A stretch of DNA of 64,000 bases, from contig NC_089724.1 in NCBI RefSeq assembly GCF_035083965.1, positions 16,920,410 to 16,984,409 on the forward strand, in the 5' to 3' direction. This document shows positions 23,701 to 34,844 of this stretch, piece by piece. The position numbers and the translations under genes were made by a program. A model generated the notes under the pieces. The model saw nothing but the letters and a program-made list of their open reading frames with translations, searched no databases and had not been told where the DNA came from. This stretch comes from Branchiostoma lanceolatum. Lineage: Eukaryota > Chordata > Leptocardii > Amphioxiformes > Branchiostomatidae. Position 1 is the stretch's first letter, and each line of letters opens with the position of its first letter.

Positions 23701-26700
23701 AGAAACAATCTATCTTCAACGTGTAGCTGGCATAGTCTGTGTGGACAACACATGATTTACCTGTCTGAAACAGAATTCTTCTAACATCTGACCAACACTC
23801 TCTAGGAAGATGCATATCTATGCATAATGCATAATGTGCCTCTTTTGTCCTCAGTAGAGTGCAAATGTAGGCCAGCAGTATTCGTTTGTGATTGCTGGAC
23901 TTGTCTTAGTACAGATGGTTAGATCATATCCGAACTGGGTAGTTGACATATGAAAATTGCACTGATGTACATGTATGGCAAAACATTACAGACACAAATG
24001 CAACCACGATTAAGTGAATTATTGCCTCTTAAGTCTTAATGACATGTTTGATCCAATTTTGTTTTCAAATCGTTCTAACCACATAGCTGGTGTGTTAAAC
24101 TGAAGAGCGGTTATACTGGCTATACAGATACAGATACAGAAACCTACATGTGCACAGAATCTGACCGTTCATGGACGATTGTGTGGCAATATTAGCTTAA
24201 TTTTCCTGTTAACAGTCTGCCTCACCCCGTTCACATCGTTTGACAGGGAAGTTCCCGCAGGGGTAGATTTCCTCTACCATGGCGTACAGGTCTGGGTCGT
24301 ACGCCTGCAACTCGACACGGGTGTTGACATGGTTGTGGATTCCATCGGGCGGGTCACTCTCGTGGTTCACGTTGAAGTAGCTCTGCACTCCTGCAGATGC
24401 GGACATTCAGAATGTAAACCTGGACTGTCTCACACTGGTTTCACTACTATGTTCCGACACCCGTGTCCCGACACCCCCTAACTCTAACCCTAACACAGGG
24501 GTGCCAGAACATAGGGGTGCCAGAACATAGGGGTGCCAGTACATAGGGGTGTAAGTGTAACCCTAGGCCTGTATCACGCTATGTCTCTTCTGACAGCCAG
24601 CTGGGCAACATGAAGACATTTTGACCCAGTTGCTAGCTAGAATGTTCTATCATCTTGATGTGGTGAATATCTCAATAGGAACACTTCATACAATGTAGGA
24701 CTACCACAAAATGAGTATGTCGAGATTGCCAACAAACTTTCGAAAACTGTGCGTGTGACTTTTTTCAAAATTCTGCATCAGATTTTGACATCCTGAATGA
24801 GATCAAACTTGTGTGGAATGTTTGATGATCTTAATCTTTTCACCACAGTTTACCTCAACAAGATGGAAGTTTAAATGTGTTTAAATGACAACAGTCTGGT
24901 GCACTACCTACCCTCCGCCCAGTACTCATCCCTGGTGTCGTCGGCGTACGTGTTAGCCCACAGTCCATTGGCCAGAGCAGAGTCGTAAGCTGCCTGCAGG
25001 CGGGTTATGAAGTCACTGACGGCCTTGCGGGCACCAAGGATGTCCACTCCGTGAGCAAACTCATGGATGAAGATGTCTTCAACTTTGTACCTGTTAGAGA
25101 AACAATGATTAGTCAGGAGTTCAAAACATGGGAATTCATTTATGTCTAGTGAGAACTGCAGTCTTAATGCAGTGGCTGAAGGAATTCCTCTGCAGTCACA
25201 GACAGCGAGAGTTTCCAGAAGAGGACATCAGTATACACCAAGCAGCCTTTCAGGCTGATTCTTAGATGTCACTGATGAAGGTAAGGCATGGACACTTAAA
25301 GGCAAATCACTCACACACAATGATAACAGGTTTGCTACAATTTAAGGAGACTGGGCCGTAGTGTTTGAATACCCTGATATACTAACGGGTCAGTGTTGTA
25401 GCAAAGCACATTCTCCTCAGCCCCGGTGGACACAGGTTTGCTGACGGTGGCCCCCAGGCCTCTGGCCCGCGTGTTAAAGTCTGGGTCAAGGCCAGAATGT
25501 TCGGGAATGTCCAGCGTCACCTGTAAGAACACAGACACGATCAAGCAGCTGTAGCTTCATCCTCAAACCTTGAGTGATGGAAGGAGCAGGTCTGCCGCCA
25601 ACTTGATGAAAAGATTAAGGTAACAAAAATATAAGTTGTAAAAAAGACAAACAGTGCCATTTCTGTGAATTTCTAACACCCTGTAGTCTGAACAAAATAA
25701 CTAATATGTGAAACTATCAAGCAGAAACAATGATGAGCAACTGCAGTGAGCTTACTTCAGTTTCGGCCATGATGCCGGCCCTGCCGTAGTAGTCATAGTA
25801 GGAGTCACGGATGTCTTTCCTGTCCGCTAACATGAACAGCACATCATAGCACGCTCTCCGGAGGGCGGCGTCCGGTAGGATAGAAGAGCCAAGGACGGGA
25901 ATACCATAGGCATGGAGATATTTCTAGTTTATGTTAAAAAAGAGAATTTTTGGCTGTCATGTTGCAATGCAGGCTCCTCAGGAATAAGCAGTTCAGAAAC
26001 AGTCGATATACTTGTATGAAAAAATGTATCATTCAGTAAGGCTGCAAACCTGGTAGAATGTATCCAGGTTTAGCTCAGTCCGTATTGCATCGGGGACGCT
26101 CGTGACGTCATAGCATTCCCATGTGTCCCAGGAGCGCCCGCGGCGGGTGGTAGTGCAATGAGCGCCTAAGTCTGAGGGAAAGATATCCGAAAAATAACAG
26201 ATGTTTTACATGTCACACACTAGGAGTGCAGAATGTAGTGAGAATAGTTAAAATGATGTCTGGTATGAGATGAATGTTTTCTGATCACAATCCAGAGTCC
26301 ATCTTTCAATGTTGCAATTTGCTTTGCTTTACTTGACTCAGCTTTATAGTAGCTTTGTTTATTACCCCAGTGTAGTGTCTGAATGTGAAAGTCCTCTATA
26401 ATATAGACACTACACGGGGTGATAAAGAAAGCATGTCTTCAAATTTTTCCTAAGAGAAATATAAGAATGCCAGCTATGTGAAAAGCATTCATTTTGCATG
26501 ACCCAACTGAAGACCTTGGTTGCAATATTCAAGCCGTAGAAATAAATATTTGACTTTGATTCAGAGTTGCATGTTCCACTGTAACGTTATATACTAGTAG
26601 TTGCATGTAGTAGGGTAGCTGCACGTTCCGTAATGCAGACAGTGAGCCTTTTTAGTCCAACAAGATCACGATCCACAACACACTTCTCATGATTACTGGT

Positions 26701-29700
26701 TGTATGATATTAAGGATATTCACTTTCATATGTATCATATGGATTCAGTTCAACACTAAGTAAACAAGAGTTCCACGACCTCATATCTCCATGAACAATT
26801 CTATTCATGCAAATGACTTACACATTTGCATAATATATGCTTGGTCATAAAAACCTTTATCTAACTTACACATGTTGCAATATTGACAGTCCTATACTTT
26901 TCCAATTAGATGAATTATGGTGTTTTTGGATTTATTATGCAAATTAGGAATTTATTTGCATAATTGGTATCTGTTGATGATCCACTTTCCATAAACTACA
27001 TACGTTACATGTATTTGAGTCTGATAATGGAAAACACTGCAAATATAGATTTTCCTCATTAGCTATGCAAATTAAGTCCTAATTAACATAATTTGAACTT
27101 CATTGTGTACATCTCTGTCTAAGCTACCTGCATACTAAATATCATGGAAATCCATCGTTCCTTTGTTCAGTTATTCGCCTTAGAAGATTTTCACGATAAC
27201 GCCCCTGCAGTTCCAGAGCAAGCTGCTAGGGGGCCCAAACCCACACCACGTCTTCATTACACCACAAGCTATCTGCCGCCAAAAAATCAAGACCACAGCA
27301 CGTCCAGGTCAAAAGATACAAAAATTGAAGTTCTGCTGCAGTACCAAGGTCACATACCAGGGGGCCCAAAAACGACCTTTAACTTCAGCTTCACAACACC
27401 TGCCCACATACCAAATATCATCGTAATCCATCAAGAGGTTCTTGAGTTATGCTGACTACAGTAGTGCGGAAACACAAACAGACAAACAAACAAACACACA
27501 CACAGACACACCCAAAACAATATCTCCATTTTTCATGGAGATAACAATATCTCCATTTTTCATGGAGATAATTATCAGAAAAATAATCATCATGTTGAGT
27601 ACCTGTGTTGAGACTGTAGGATGAGGAGAGTTTATACACACAGTTTACAGTATCACATAACTTCACATAACATACTTGGAAAACAGACGCCGCAGCTCAG
27701 TCGGCAGGCGCTCAGCATGTATCCCGGGTTCGACTCGCATTGTCCACCTGCAGCCCAGCTAGCACAGTTGGCGTTGGAGTCGGGGCAGGTAGACACCTAA
27801 CGTTACAGGTAGAAGATAACAGAGGCGTTTATTTACAGTACGTCTCAAATATTGCGCAAATGTCTCACAAATACATATCGCATACTGATTGAAATATCTC
27901 TGACTCTTTAGATCATTGGAGGTGCAGACATCCTCTCCTACTGTACTGTGTGGTTTACTTCCCATAAAAATACGAACAAGCTAAAGGCGGAACAGTGGCA
28001 CCGCGCCGGAGAGTACCCCTACTCTCGGTAGTAATAACTGTGACAGTAGCTGTGGTGATTGTTGCGGGGCTTCCTTGCTTCAAGTCTTAAACATAGCTGT
28101 ACATTACAGACTGCAGGGAGGAGGACCCCTCTTACCACGGCTACTGTGGCGGTTCTGTAGCGTGTTCAAGCTCTATGAACTCTGACGCGGGAAAGGCGTC
28201 TTGCAACAACTTCGAGTGTGCGGTGTACAACAAGCTCCTTAATTTGACGGCGGTTAAAGCAAAACAGTTCAAGTTGTAGTTCATGACGAAACGCGCACTA
28301 CTCACATCAGGACAGCCCACCACGGTGATGTTCAACGTGGCACTGGTTCCAACTCCGTTGTCCGCCGTGCAGGTGTACACCCCGCCGTCGGCGTCTGTCG
28401 CGTCCGCCAGGGTCAGCGTGCCCGCGCCGCCGTCCACCACGGCCCGCGCAGGGAGGGAGCCCGAGTCGCGGGTCCAGGTGTAGGTCGGTGCCGGGTCCCC
28501 GCCGCCATGACAGGTCAGGGTCAGGGACTCCTCGAAGTACAGGTTAGCTGAAGGCCAGGCAGAGATGACCTCTATGTCCGGAGCGACTGGAACAAAATTA
28601 AGAAACTTACGGTACACTCGCGTCCGTCTTAACAATAACCCTCAAGCGGAAAAAAAATGTAAGCCCTTCGTAGTTTGTGTGAAAAGTCGTTTGAAAGGAA
28701 AGGACTAAGTTTTCTTTTTGAATTACAAACGGTGTCACAGACTTTTGCAGCTTGTTTTTGCACAGTTAAAAACACCATACATGCCAGGAATAGACGAATT
28801 AATGATTGGAAATATGCTGAAAAGTGGTTGTCCATGTCATTTGTATTAGGATTTGTTCACAAGAATATTTTCAATTTTTGCGCCAAAATGTTACATAGTG
28901 CAGCTTTAAGTACAGGTGTTAGATTTGTGAGGCATTCATTGTTTTCTTAAGCGCCTTCCCATGGGCGTGGAGGCCCACAACAGTGGGATACTTTCGCTGA
29001 CTTACTTGACTTATGTCGGGTGCCATTCTTCCTCTGTCTTTCTCTTCTCTCGCTGAGTCAACCTAATTTCGACTTAAAGAAGTAGATGGCGAAACACTGA
29101 GAAGTCTGTCTACAGAAACATGTCTTGACCTTCTTTTGTTTCCTGTTTTTCTTTCTTTAATGTATACTAAAGTAGACGTATAATGCATAGTCCATTACCG
29201 CAATATTGTTGCACAACTGACGTAACGATATCGATAACCGAGAAATATGTTTCCTTTTTCCCCGTTTCATATTCATGATTATTTCTTTTGCTTCAGCACA
29301 CAAGCACACACACGCCTTACAACGTGTAGATAAACAAAACGTATGAACAAAAAGTATGTTGTGGCTCTGCCGTGTACAGGCGATATTCACATTGGTTCTA
29401 CTTGACAACACAAACACACAAAAAGTTTCACAGTGGCTAGTCACAAAAAGAACCAAGGCCGAGGGTTACTCTGATATTTGTAAAGCGTTGATATTGGTTG
29501 GCGGTTGGCCCTAACAACAAAGTAAACACAACCATGTCCAAAGCCAATGCGAACGAATGGAGGTATGTTTCCCTACATTCAGTGTAAATGTACCTCTTTA
29601 TACCTCTGCGCGATCGTCACACGAATCAAGTCTTTATTCAGTTTTGTTTTGTCTTGTTTTATTTTTGTGTTCTCAAGCAAACCTATCTTTGCAGTTGTCT

Positions 29701-32179
29701 ACAGAGATAGCGCTTCCATTTGACTTGATTTGATTATAAGACGTTGCATTTTCAGTATGAACAGGTGATGCGACCGCCATCATTTCCAAGACATGACGAT
29801 AAGTAGAGAAATTGTATCATCTTCTTGCTGCCCTTCACGGTAAATTAAACAAGGTACCATGACTACTTATGATCTCCCAATGACCACATCCCAACCCATT
29901 CCATCATGAAATGAATGACGCATGTCTTTACCTTAAACCCCCTGAGACTTTTCTATATCTAACAAAACATTTCAGACTCTTTGGTATGTTTCAATTAGGT
30001 GTTTCCATGGGGACGGAGCAAAACAAACCAGACTAGTTTTTAAGGCTTTCAATTCAAGGAGTGGTCTGTTAACGAAATGTTGGCTGTTTGATGATGTGGA
30101 ATGGAATGTGTATTCAATCCTTTTGTATCATTATTCTTGCATTCTTAATGTTTTTGTCATTATTATCTTTTCGATTAGTTTTTTTCTAACTCTTGCTTTT
30201 GTCCGAGCCTGACAAAAAGATGTACTAAAATTCTATGGCGAAAGCTCGCATTTCCAGACTCCATTGCGGCGCTAAGTCTTGCAGTGGACGTACACAGGAC
30301 AATGGTTTTCCATCTACCTGTGCGTTTACATTTGAAAACATGAACGGAGAGGGGCTTAATAGTTTTTGAAAGGCAAATGTCATGATCGACCCAAGCGATA
30401 CTACTATATGGTTTTATATCGAAAGTTTTTTGTTTGGCTATTTTACGTCTATTTCCTTTCTGTCATGGATCATCCGCAATAAAGGTTGACGATATATGTA
30501 TTAAAGAATTCTAAAAGTAGCTTTACGGTACGAAAATACCGGAAAAGTTTTGATATATACGGGTACAGCACTGCACGAAATGGCCTCGTATCCCGGCGTC
30601 TACGTACAGGGATTCCTCCGGAAATATTCCATATCCCGGTGCGGATTTAGCGTATCCGTTAGTTTTAACGGATACGCTAAATCCGCACCGGGATATGGAA
30701 TATTCCCGGAGGAATCCCTGTACGTATACGCCGGGATACGAGGCCATTTCGTGCTGTGAGTGTCCAACACAGTTCTTGCAAAAAAATCCAAGGTTTTTGG
30801 TTGTATCCAAAATTGTTGAGGTTTTAAAACCTTTCCTTTTCTCATGTGTAGGCACCTGTTGTAACGTTGAATGATGAAATTCCGCGTTCTTTACTGTAAA
30901 CTTCACTGCTCATTCTCCGTAAACCTTCCTGTCTGGAAGATAAGACAGAAAGATTAGACGACTAGACTACAGTCTCCCTGTAAAGAACTATTCTCCTGAC
31001 TTAAGCAGTATTTAAGTTTCTGCTTCGTTCATGATTCTAGATCTAACTTGTCTTTCTATATAGATTGGTGATGCCCAGAGCGTACTGTTGTGCACTTTCC
31101 AGCCCAGTGAATTACTCCCTCTAGCGAAAATTAAATCAATTACAGATTGCATACGTCACTAAAAATGAGACAATACCTCAAACTACGTCTGCAATGTCTC
31201 TATGGAGACCATACGGAAAGCCCGCTGCCACAGGGGACCTATATAAAGTCCTAATGTCGTAAAGTTGTCTGAAATTAGTTTACATCGTGATTGTTTGGGT
31301 GTAACCCGAATCTCCGTACATGCAACACAACCCTACAGAAATATGAGCAACCTTGAACATGGTGACATACACTTCTGTGGTTCAGACAAAAGCTATGAAA
31401 AGGCCAAGATATCTAGCGAGACGAAACCTACCGCACACATAACTAATTCAGCTCCCTTTCCCTCGCTCTAGTTAGCTATATAAAGATCTTCATTGGACTA
31501 TGGGAATACCACGGGATTCGTGGCAAGGAATTGTATTGTACCAGGACCGTTTAACACATCGCGGTCGGGAGCTATAACGTCACTTTCCGATGCATTGCAG
31601 CGCTTAAGCTTACCAGTACCGGTGAAAATCGGGTCACGAAAATACGGTCAGATACACCCGGATCGAACCCCCAACTTCACGATCCAGGAGCGGGATTGCT
31701 AACTGATAGACCACCGCGCGACTATTTTATGTGACGACCAAACATGTCAGCACCGAGTTCTGCACTAACTTTCTAGATCAATCTCTGATAAAGGAAATGA
31801 AGGGGCGGGTGCAACCATGTCAGCTTGCAAAAAAAGCACGACACTGCCTTCTTGGGAACTGCTACCTCCGTTTGGACTTCCTCGGGCCTCAATTTCTACC
31901 ACGCAAAATGCAGACTTTTCAGTACCCGGCCATGCTACTCATTTCGTATTTTTCATGAAAACTTTACCCTTCAACGACACTGAATAGACCAAAACGTCTC
32001 AAACTGTTTAGGGCATCAAGATGTCACTATTCCCACAACTAACGGCTACAAAATTAGCAGAATCACAAACATACTACGAAGATCTCACCTGTAGTAAAGA
32101 CCGTCCCAGGCAGCGCTATCACCAGCAGGCAAGTCCAGAAGGGTCTCGGTAAACCTGTTGTCATAGCTGTCATCGGCAT
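17731..32179 (-). CDS. Ig-ShKT-HExxH metallopeptidase with mucin-like stalk and transmembrane helix (gene A)
   Basis: Seventeen exons (minus): 32089-32179, 28306-28586, 27676-27796, 26050-26171, 25756-25923, 25387-25520, 24912-25090, 24226-24390, 23623-23736, 23241-23321, 22406-22501, 21993-22094, 20443-21072, 19905-20006, 19347-19577, 18430-18516, 17731-17873. All have GT..AG ends and join to one 949-codon frame (948 aa). Order: signal peptide (1-30, hydrophobic WTCLLVIALPG); I-set-like Ig domain (about 31-122; Cys56, Trp68, Cys103); ShKT six-cysteine domain (about 125-165); then a secreted peptidase-like region with HEFAHGVD (zinc-binding HExxH at 315-319) and DEYWAEG (E361/E365, candidate third ligand). 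Next come Thr/Ser/Pro-rich mucin-like cassettes (about 450-901), a transmembrane helix (about 908-933) and a short basic tail. Substrate unknown; family name not assigned. The exon 16 donor (GTCAGT) and exon 6 donor (GTTAGT) are the weakest junctions. Gene B at 34845-43577 is its tandem paralogue. Confidence 0.85.
18141..18349. mobile_element. MITE-like element, CTGTAAATGCA family, copy 1
   Basis: The stretch starts CTGTAAATGCA and ends TGCATTTACAG, with internal inverted words 'gcggtggttttaagttcgcg' and 'gaacataaaactaccacgaac'. A related copy lies at 23370-23559. It is located in the last intron of gene A. TA-type target sites are suggested but not certain. Confidence 0.65.
20160..20262. repeat. 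TTGG/TTGA-rich low-complexity tract
   Basis: A degenerate simple repeat of 'ttggttgg', 'tgattggtgag' and similar words in an intron of gene A. A similar tract occurs at 22805-22965. Confidence 0.6.
20528..21064 (-). repeat. 33-bp coding minisatellite (11-aa mucin repeat) in exon 13 of gene A
   Basis: About 17 tandem units encode the consensus STPTVGQTPTV (V/L and S/N variants), in frame on the minus strand, within the 630-nt exon 20443-21072. Unit length is a multiple of three, so copy-number change keeps the frame. The residues are dense in Thr/Ser/Pro, a typical mucin-type O-glycosylation substrate. Sequence variants show a 132-bp higher-order unit (four 33-mers): 20691-20822 is repeated at 20823-20954 with the same private variants ('ggtgtctgcccaaccg', 'gtgctaacag'). 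Confidence 0.95.
21371..21446 (-). repeat. tRNA-derived SINE head (minus strand)
   Basis: Read on the minus strand, it contains an A-box-like 'tagtccagtggttagtgacc' and a B-box-like GAGTTCAAATCC at tRNA-like spacing. It then continues into about 200 bp of AT-richer body toward lower coordinates. It is not a functional tRNA (the acceptor stem is not paired). It lies in an intron of gene A. Confidence 0.6.
23370..23559. mobile_element. MITE-like element, CTGTAAATGCA family, copy 2
   Basis: It begins CTGTAAATGCAGAAA and ends with 'aatgcatttaattttacag'. The interior contains 'ctgtggttttatgtttgcgg' and inverse words 'gcaaacttaaagcac' and 'gtgaacttaaaatgc'. It is related to 18141-18349. A fragment of the same family ('gccgtggttttatgtttgcg') is visible near 51340. 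Confidence 0.65.
24226..26171 (-). other. Metallopeptidase-like core exons 4-8 of gene A
   Basis: Exons of 122, 168, 134, 179 and 165 nt encode the conserved core shared with gene B. In order: a CYDVTSVPD-type segment; KYLHAYGIPVLGSSI..; the tract RRACYDVLFMLADRKDIRDS with YYDYYGRAGIMAETE; VTLDIPEHSGLDPDFNTRAR, AEENVLCY; the zinc motif HEFAHGVD; GLWANTYADDTRDEYWAEG; VQSYFNVN, GIHNHVNTR, YDPDLYAMV, and YPCG. HExxH followed about 42-46 residues later by a conserved Glu in EYxAEG suggests a gluzincin-like zinc site. This is inferred from the motif, not shown. Confidence 0.8.
24447..24551. repeat. Short fold-back with 16-bp tandem units
   Basis: 'ctatgttccgacacccgtg' at the left pairs with 'caggggtgccagaacatag' at the right. 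The right arm is expanded as three tandem copies of 'aacataggggtgccag'. A short telomere-like run 'ctaactctaaccctaac' lies between. It sits in the intron between exons 7 and 8 of gene A. Confidence 0.6.
27200..27470 (+). repeat. Dispersed repeat, copy 2
   Basis: Collinear with 1266-1521 (see that entry). It is followed by an A/C-rich simple tract ('acaaacaaacaaacacacacacag') and two direct copies of the palindromic word 'atctccatttttcatggagat' near 27511-27570. It lies in the intron between exons 3 and 4 of gene A. Confidence 0.6.
30573..30754. repeat. Near-perfect long palindrome (89-bp arms, 4-bp loop)
   Basis: Arm 30573-30661 and arm 30666-30754 are inverse complements with two mismatches in 89 positions. 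The spacer is GTTT at 30662-30665. The ends read GCACGAAATGGCCTCGTA. It is probably a hairpin-type miniature element. It lies in the first intron of gene A, between the signal-peptide and Ig exons. Confidence 0.95.
31651..31722 (-). repeat. tRNA-like / SINE-head sequence
   Basis: On the minus strand it contains 'gcgcggtggtctatcagttag' (A-box-like) and GGGGGTTCGATCCGG (B-box) at tRNA-like distance. Cloverleaf pairing was not established, so a tRNA-derived repeat is more likely than a tRNA gene. Confidence 0.45.
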
Positions 32180-33691
32180 ATCATTTTGTAGGCACGCGTA
32201 TATGAAAAAAAAATCCTTCACAGCAACTGAACTTCCAGCAGAAACAATCCTAAATCCTTCCCTGAGACTAAATGCCTGGTGTCTTCACGCACGGGACGAT
32301 GTCCGATACGATGTGTTCTCTCTTTCCGTGTGTCGGGTCTACGAGTCGCTCGCGCCGCCGCCGTCCGACCGTGCGCCTCGACCTCGAGTCGGGAATACTA
32401 ATGCGGCTTGCGTGAGACTGAGCCTTTGTCGGCACAGAAAAGGTGTGGTCTACCTTTACGTGCCCTGCAGTTGGTCAAGTTTCGCGACTCATTGTTTCCG
32501 CTCAACAAGGTGGAAATCCTAAACCGCGGTGCGAGGGTCGTTTCTTTGGTAAACAAATGGTAGTGACTGAAAAGGGTCGTAAGTGGCCTGAGACCTTGGC
32601 CCGGTTCATTCTAGGTGAGTTTACGGCATTTTACGAGGTAATGTATTGTCCTTTTTTGTCTACCGAAGTACGACACAGATATAGGGTTGAACAGAACTAC
32701 TGCCCCTAATCAATCATGTTATAACCTATTGAGGCTGGTTCTCCGGACAGTGCAGTAAATCCTCTTGCTTTTATTCACGTGTTTGAATTTTGCGTATTTT
32801 TGTTGCTTCTCTCCACTTTTTATAGAATAAGATATGGTAATTAATTATTCAAAGCGGTAGCTTATCAATACCGGGGCAAACCACTGACGGGCATTTTCGT
32901 TCATCAGACAGACGTGTATTAGTATGCTGTATCATATCATGCCATATCATGTTACGTTATATTATATTGTATTATTAGATTTGTGCTGTGGTATGTTATA
33001 TTACCCAACTTTGTGTACTGTTTTTGAAGTTCTTACGAAGTTCTGAGTATGTGCAACAGGCATGTACGAGTCGTGATTCAGAACCAGTATCGGGTAGCAC
33101 CGTTGTTCTTGGTACGTCAAAGAAATCAGCGAAACGGGAACTTGATTGACACAATAGTGACAAATACAGAAACTATCGCTAAACAAACTTTAAACAGTTC
33201 TACAGCCTTTGCGTATCCAAAACATGTCGCAATTGGAAAGTCTGCGTCACTGCAGAGTCGAACGTGATTAGTACAATCTATGACGACGGACATAAGAAAG
33301 GAAGCGGAAGTGTAGAGTAGGCGGCCTTTTCTTAGCCGCGTCCTTGACTTCTGAGACGTTAAGACCGGGTTTAAGGTGAGACATTGTTAGTCACGGCGTA
33401 CCTCCTCATTATGACGTAATTCGTCAGGTAGCCATTAGACGCATTGATTAAATAAAGATGCATCAAAACCGTGTAGTTTTTCCGATATAACTATTATAGA
33501 GAAGATGTAGACATACATGATTGTTGCTCAAATACAACTAGTGCAACGAATACACGGCCTCAATGCTTCCGATCCGCGCCACTTATTTCTCCTTGTTACA
33601 GCAACTGAAAAGTCGACTAACTCAACTGCGACCCAATGTTTCAACAGGACGGTGTGGACAGGAGCCTTGTTAGTCTAAAGCCCCTGTCACC

Positions 33692-33812
33692 TATTCTCCA
33701 AGTAGAGGTGTCGGTCGAGTGGGGCAGGAGTGTCCGGGATTTTTTTACGTTCCTCTCCCTTCCGGACACTCCTACCGGTACCCACTCTATCGAAACCTCT
33801 GCTTGGAGAATA
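33692..33812. repeat. Imperfect hairpin element (about 46-bp arms)
   Basis: The left arm from 'tattctccaagtagaggt' to 'aggagtgtccgg' (33692-33737) pairs with 33762-33812 ('ccggacactcct' to 'cttggagaata') with several mismatches and a short insertion. The word 'cctgtcac' occurs just outside both arms in direct orientation, which could be a target-site duplication or part of the element. Confidence 0.7.
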
Positions 33813-34276
33813 CCTGTCACCCATCCAGGGTCCTGTCACAGGTCTAAATCCCCTGGCACACATTTACTCCCGACCACGCCCCAACCAAGGTTTCCGCTGG
33901 TTTGGGAGTAGCCTGGAATCCACCCCATTTTAGCTCCAATTCGCTCTTCTTATAGCATACAAACAGAATATGACCTTCCCGATTTTTCACAATTTAAAGG
34001 CTAATAAACAGCTTCGCCGACTAGCTCCCAACCACAGATGAACTTGCTCACGACTAACTCACAACCATGAGAAGGTCGGGAGGCCATGGACGGCTATAGC
34101 TATGGGTGACAAATGTCCAAGTCGCATGAAATATGTTGAAACTACAGTAAAAACGCTCTTAAGATACAATAAACATTAGAGTTAAAAAGCAACAACAGTA
34201 ATCAATATAAAATCTATACAAAGACCACTCATTTATAACATTCTATAGTTCGTCGCCTGACCACAACTGACAAGAA

Positions 34277-34320
34277 AGTGTGTGTGTGTGTGTGCATGTG
34301 TTTGTGTGTGTTAGTGTGTA
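34277..34320. repeat. GT dinucleotide microsatellite
   Basis: Run of (GT)n with interruptions ('gcatgtgtttgtgtgtgttagtgtg'). Confidence 0.9.
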
Positions 34321-34425
34321 CATGTTTGTGCCCTAATATTGCGACATATTAACCGTATATTGCACATGTATTTGTTACAAAAAGATGACATATTTAGACT
34401 TTCGACTTGAAAGATTAAACATATA

Positions 34426-34431
34426 TTTATT
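34426..34431 (-). other. Candidate polyadenylation signal for gene B
   Basis: AATAAA on the minus strand, about 415 nt downstream of the gene B stop codon. There is no transcript support. Confidence 0.35.
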
Positions 34432-34844
34432 CCACATGATAAAATCATATTAATTGTTACTATTTACCCTGTATGTCGATGATAACACTGGTATTTATTA
34501 TTGCAAGTTATTAGAAACATTAACATTTCATGAAATCACGTAACCTCACAAGTACAAATATAGACACATTATTGGTTTACGTGCATTGATAAATATTGAT
34601 GAAATGTTTTAAAAGACAACAAATCAAATCTATTATTGCAACAAATAAAACAATCTTAAAACTATCTGCTGATATCACTGGCGACATGAACATCGTTTGT
34701 TACAAAGGGACAAGAAGTTAGTAGAACTATGCAGATTATTTTTTCTACAATTTGTGTCGTCCGACAATTTCTTTGACCTAGTACAGTAAGTTGTTTGATC
34801 TAAACCATTACCGTTTGGCGAGAAAAGATCTAATCCATGACCAG

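Larger units (their letters stand above)
32180..34844. other. Region between the two metallopeptidase genes
   Basis: It should hold the promoter/5' UTR of gene A (left side) and the 3' UTR of gene B (right side). A minus-strand AATAAA at 34426-34431 lies about 415 nt after the gene B stop. A fold-back at 33692-33812 and a GT dinucleotide run at about 34277-34320 are seen. No exon was recognised. Confidence 0.5.

Noticed and set aside
27676-27740. tRNA-like words ('gctcagtcggcaggcgctcag', 'cgggttcgactcg') near 27690
   Set aside because: This is the ShKT exon of gene A; the resemblance to tRNA boxes is coincidental and the coding frame with six cysteines is convincing.
30523-30906. Open frames of 69-127 codons across the 30573-30754 palindrome
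   Set aside because: They exist because both arms lack stops and are inverse complements of each other; there is no coding signature.
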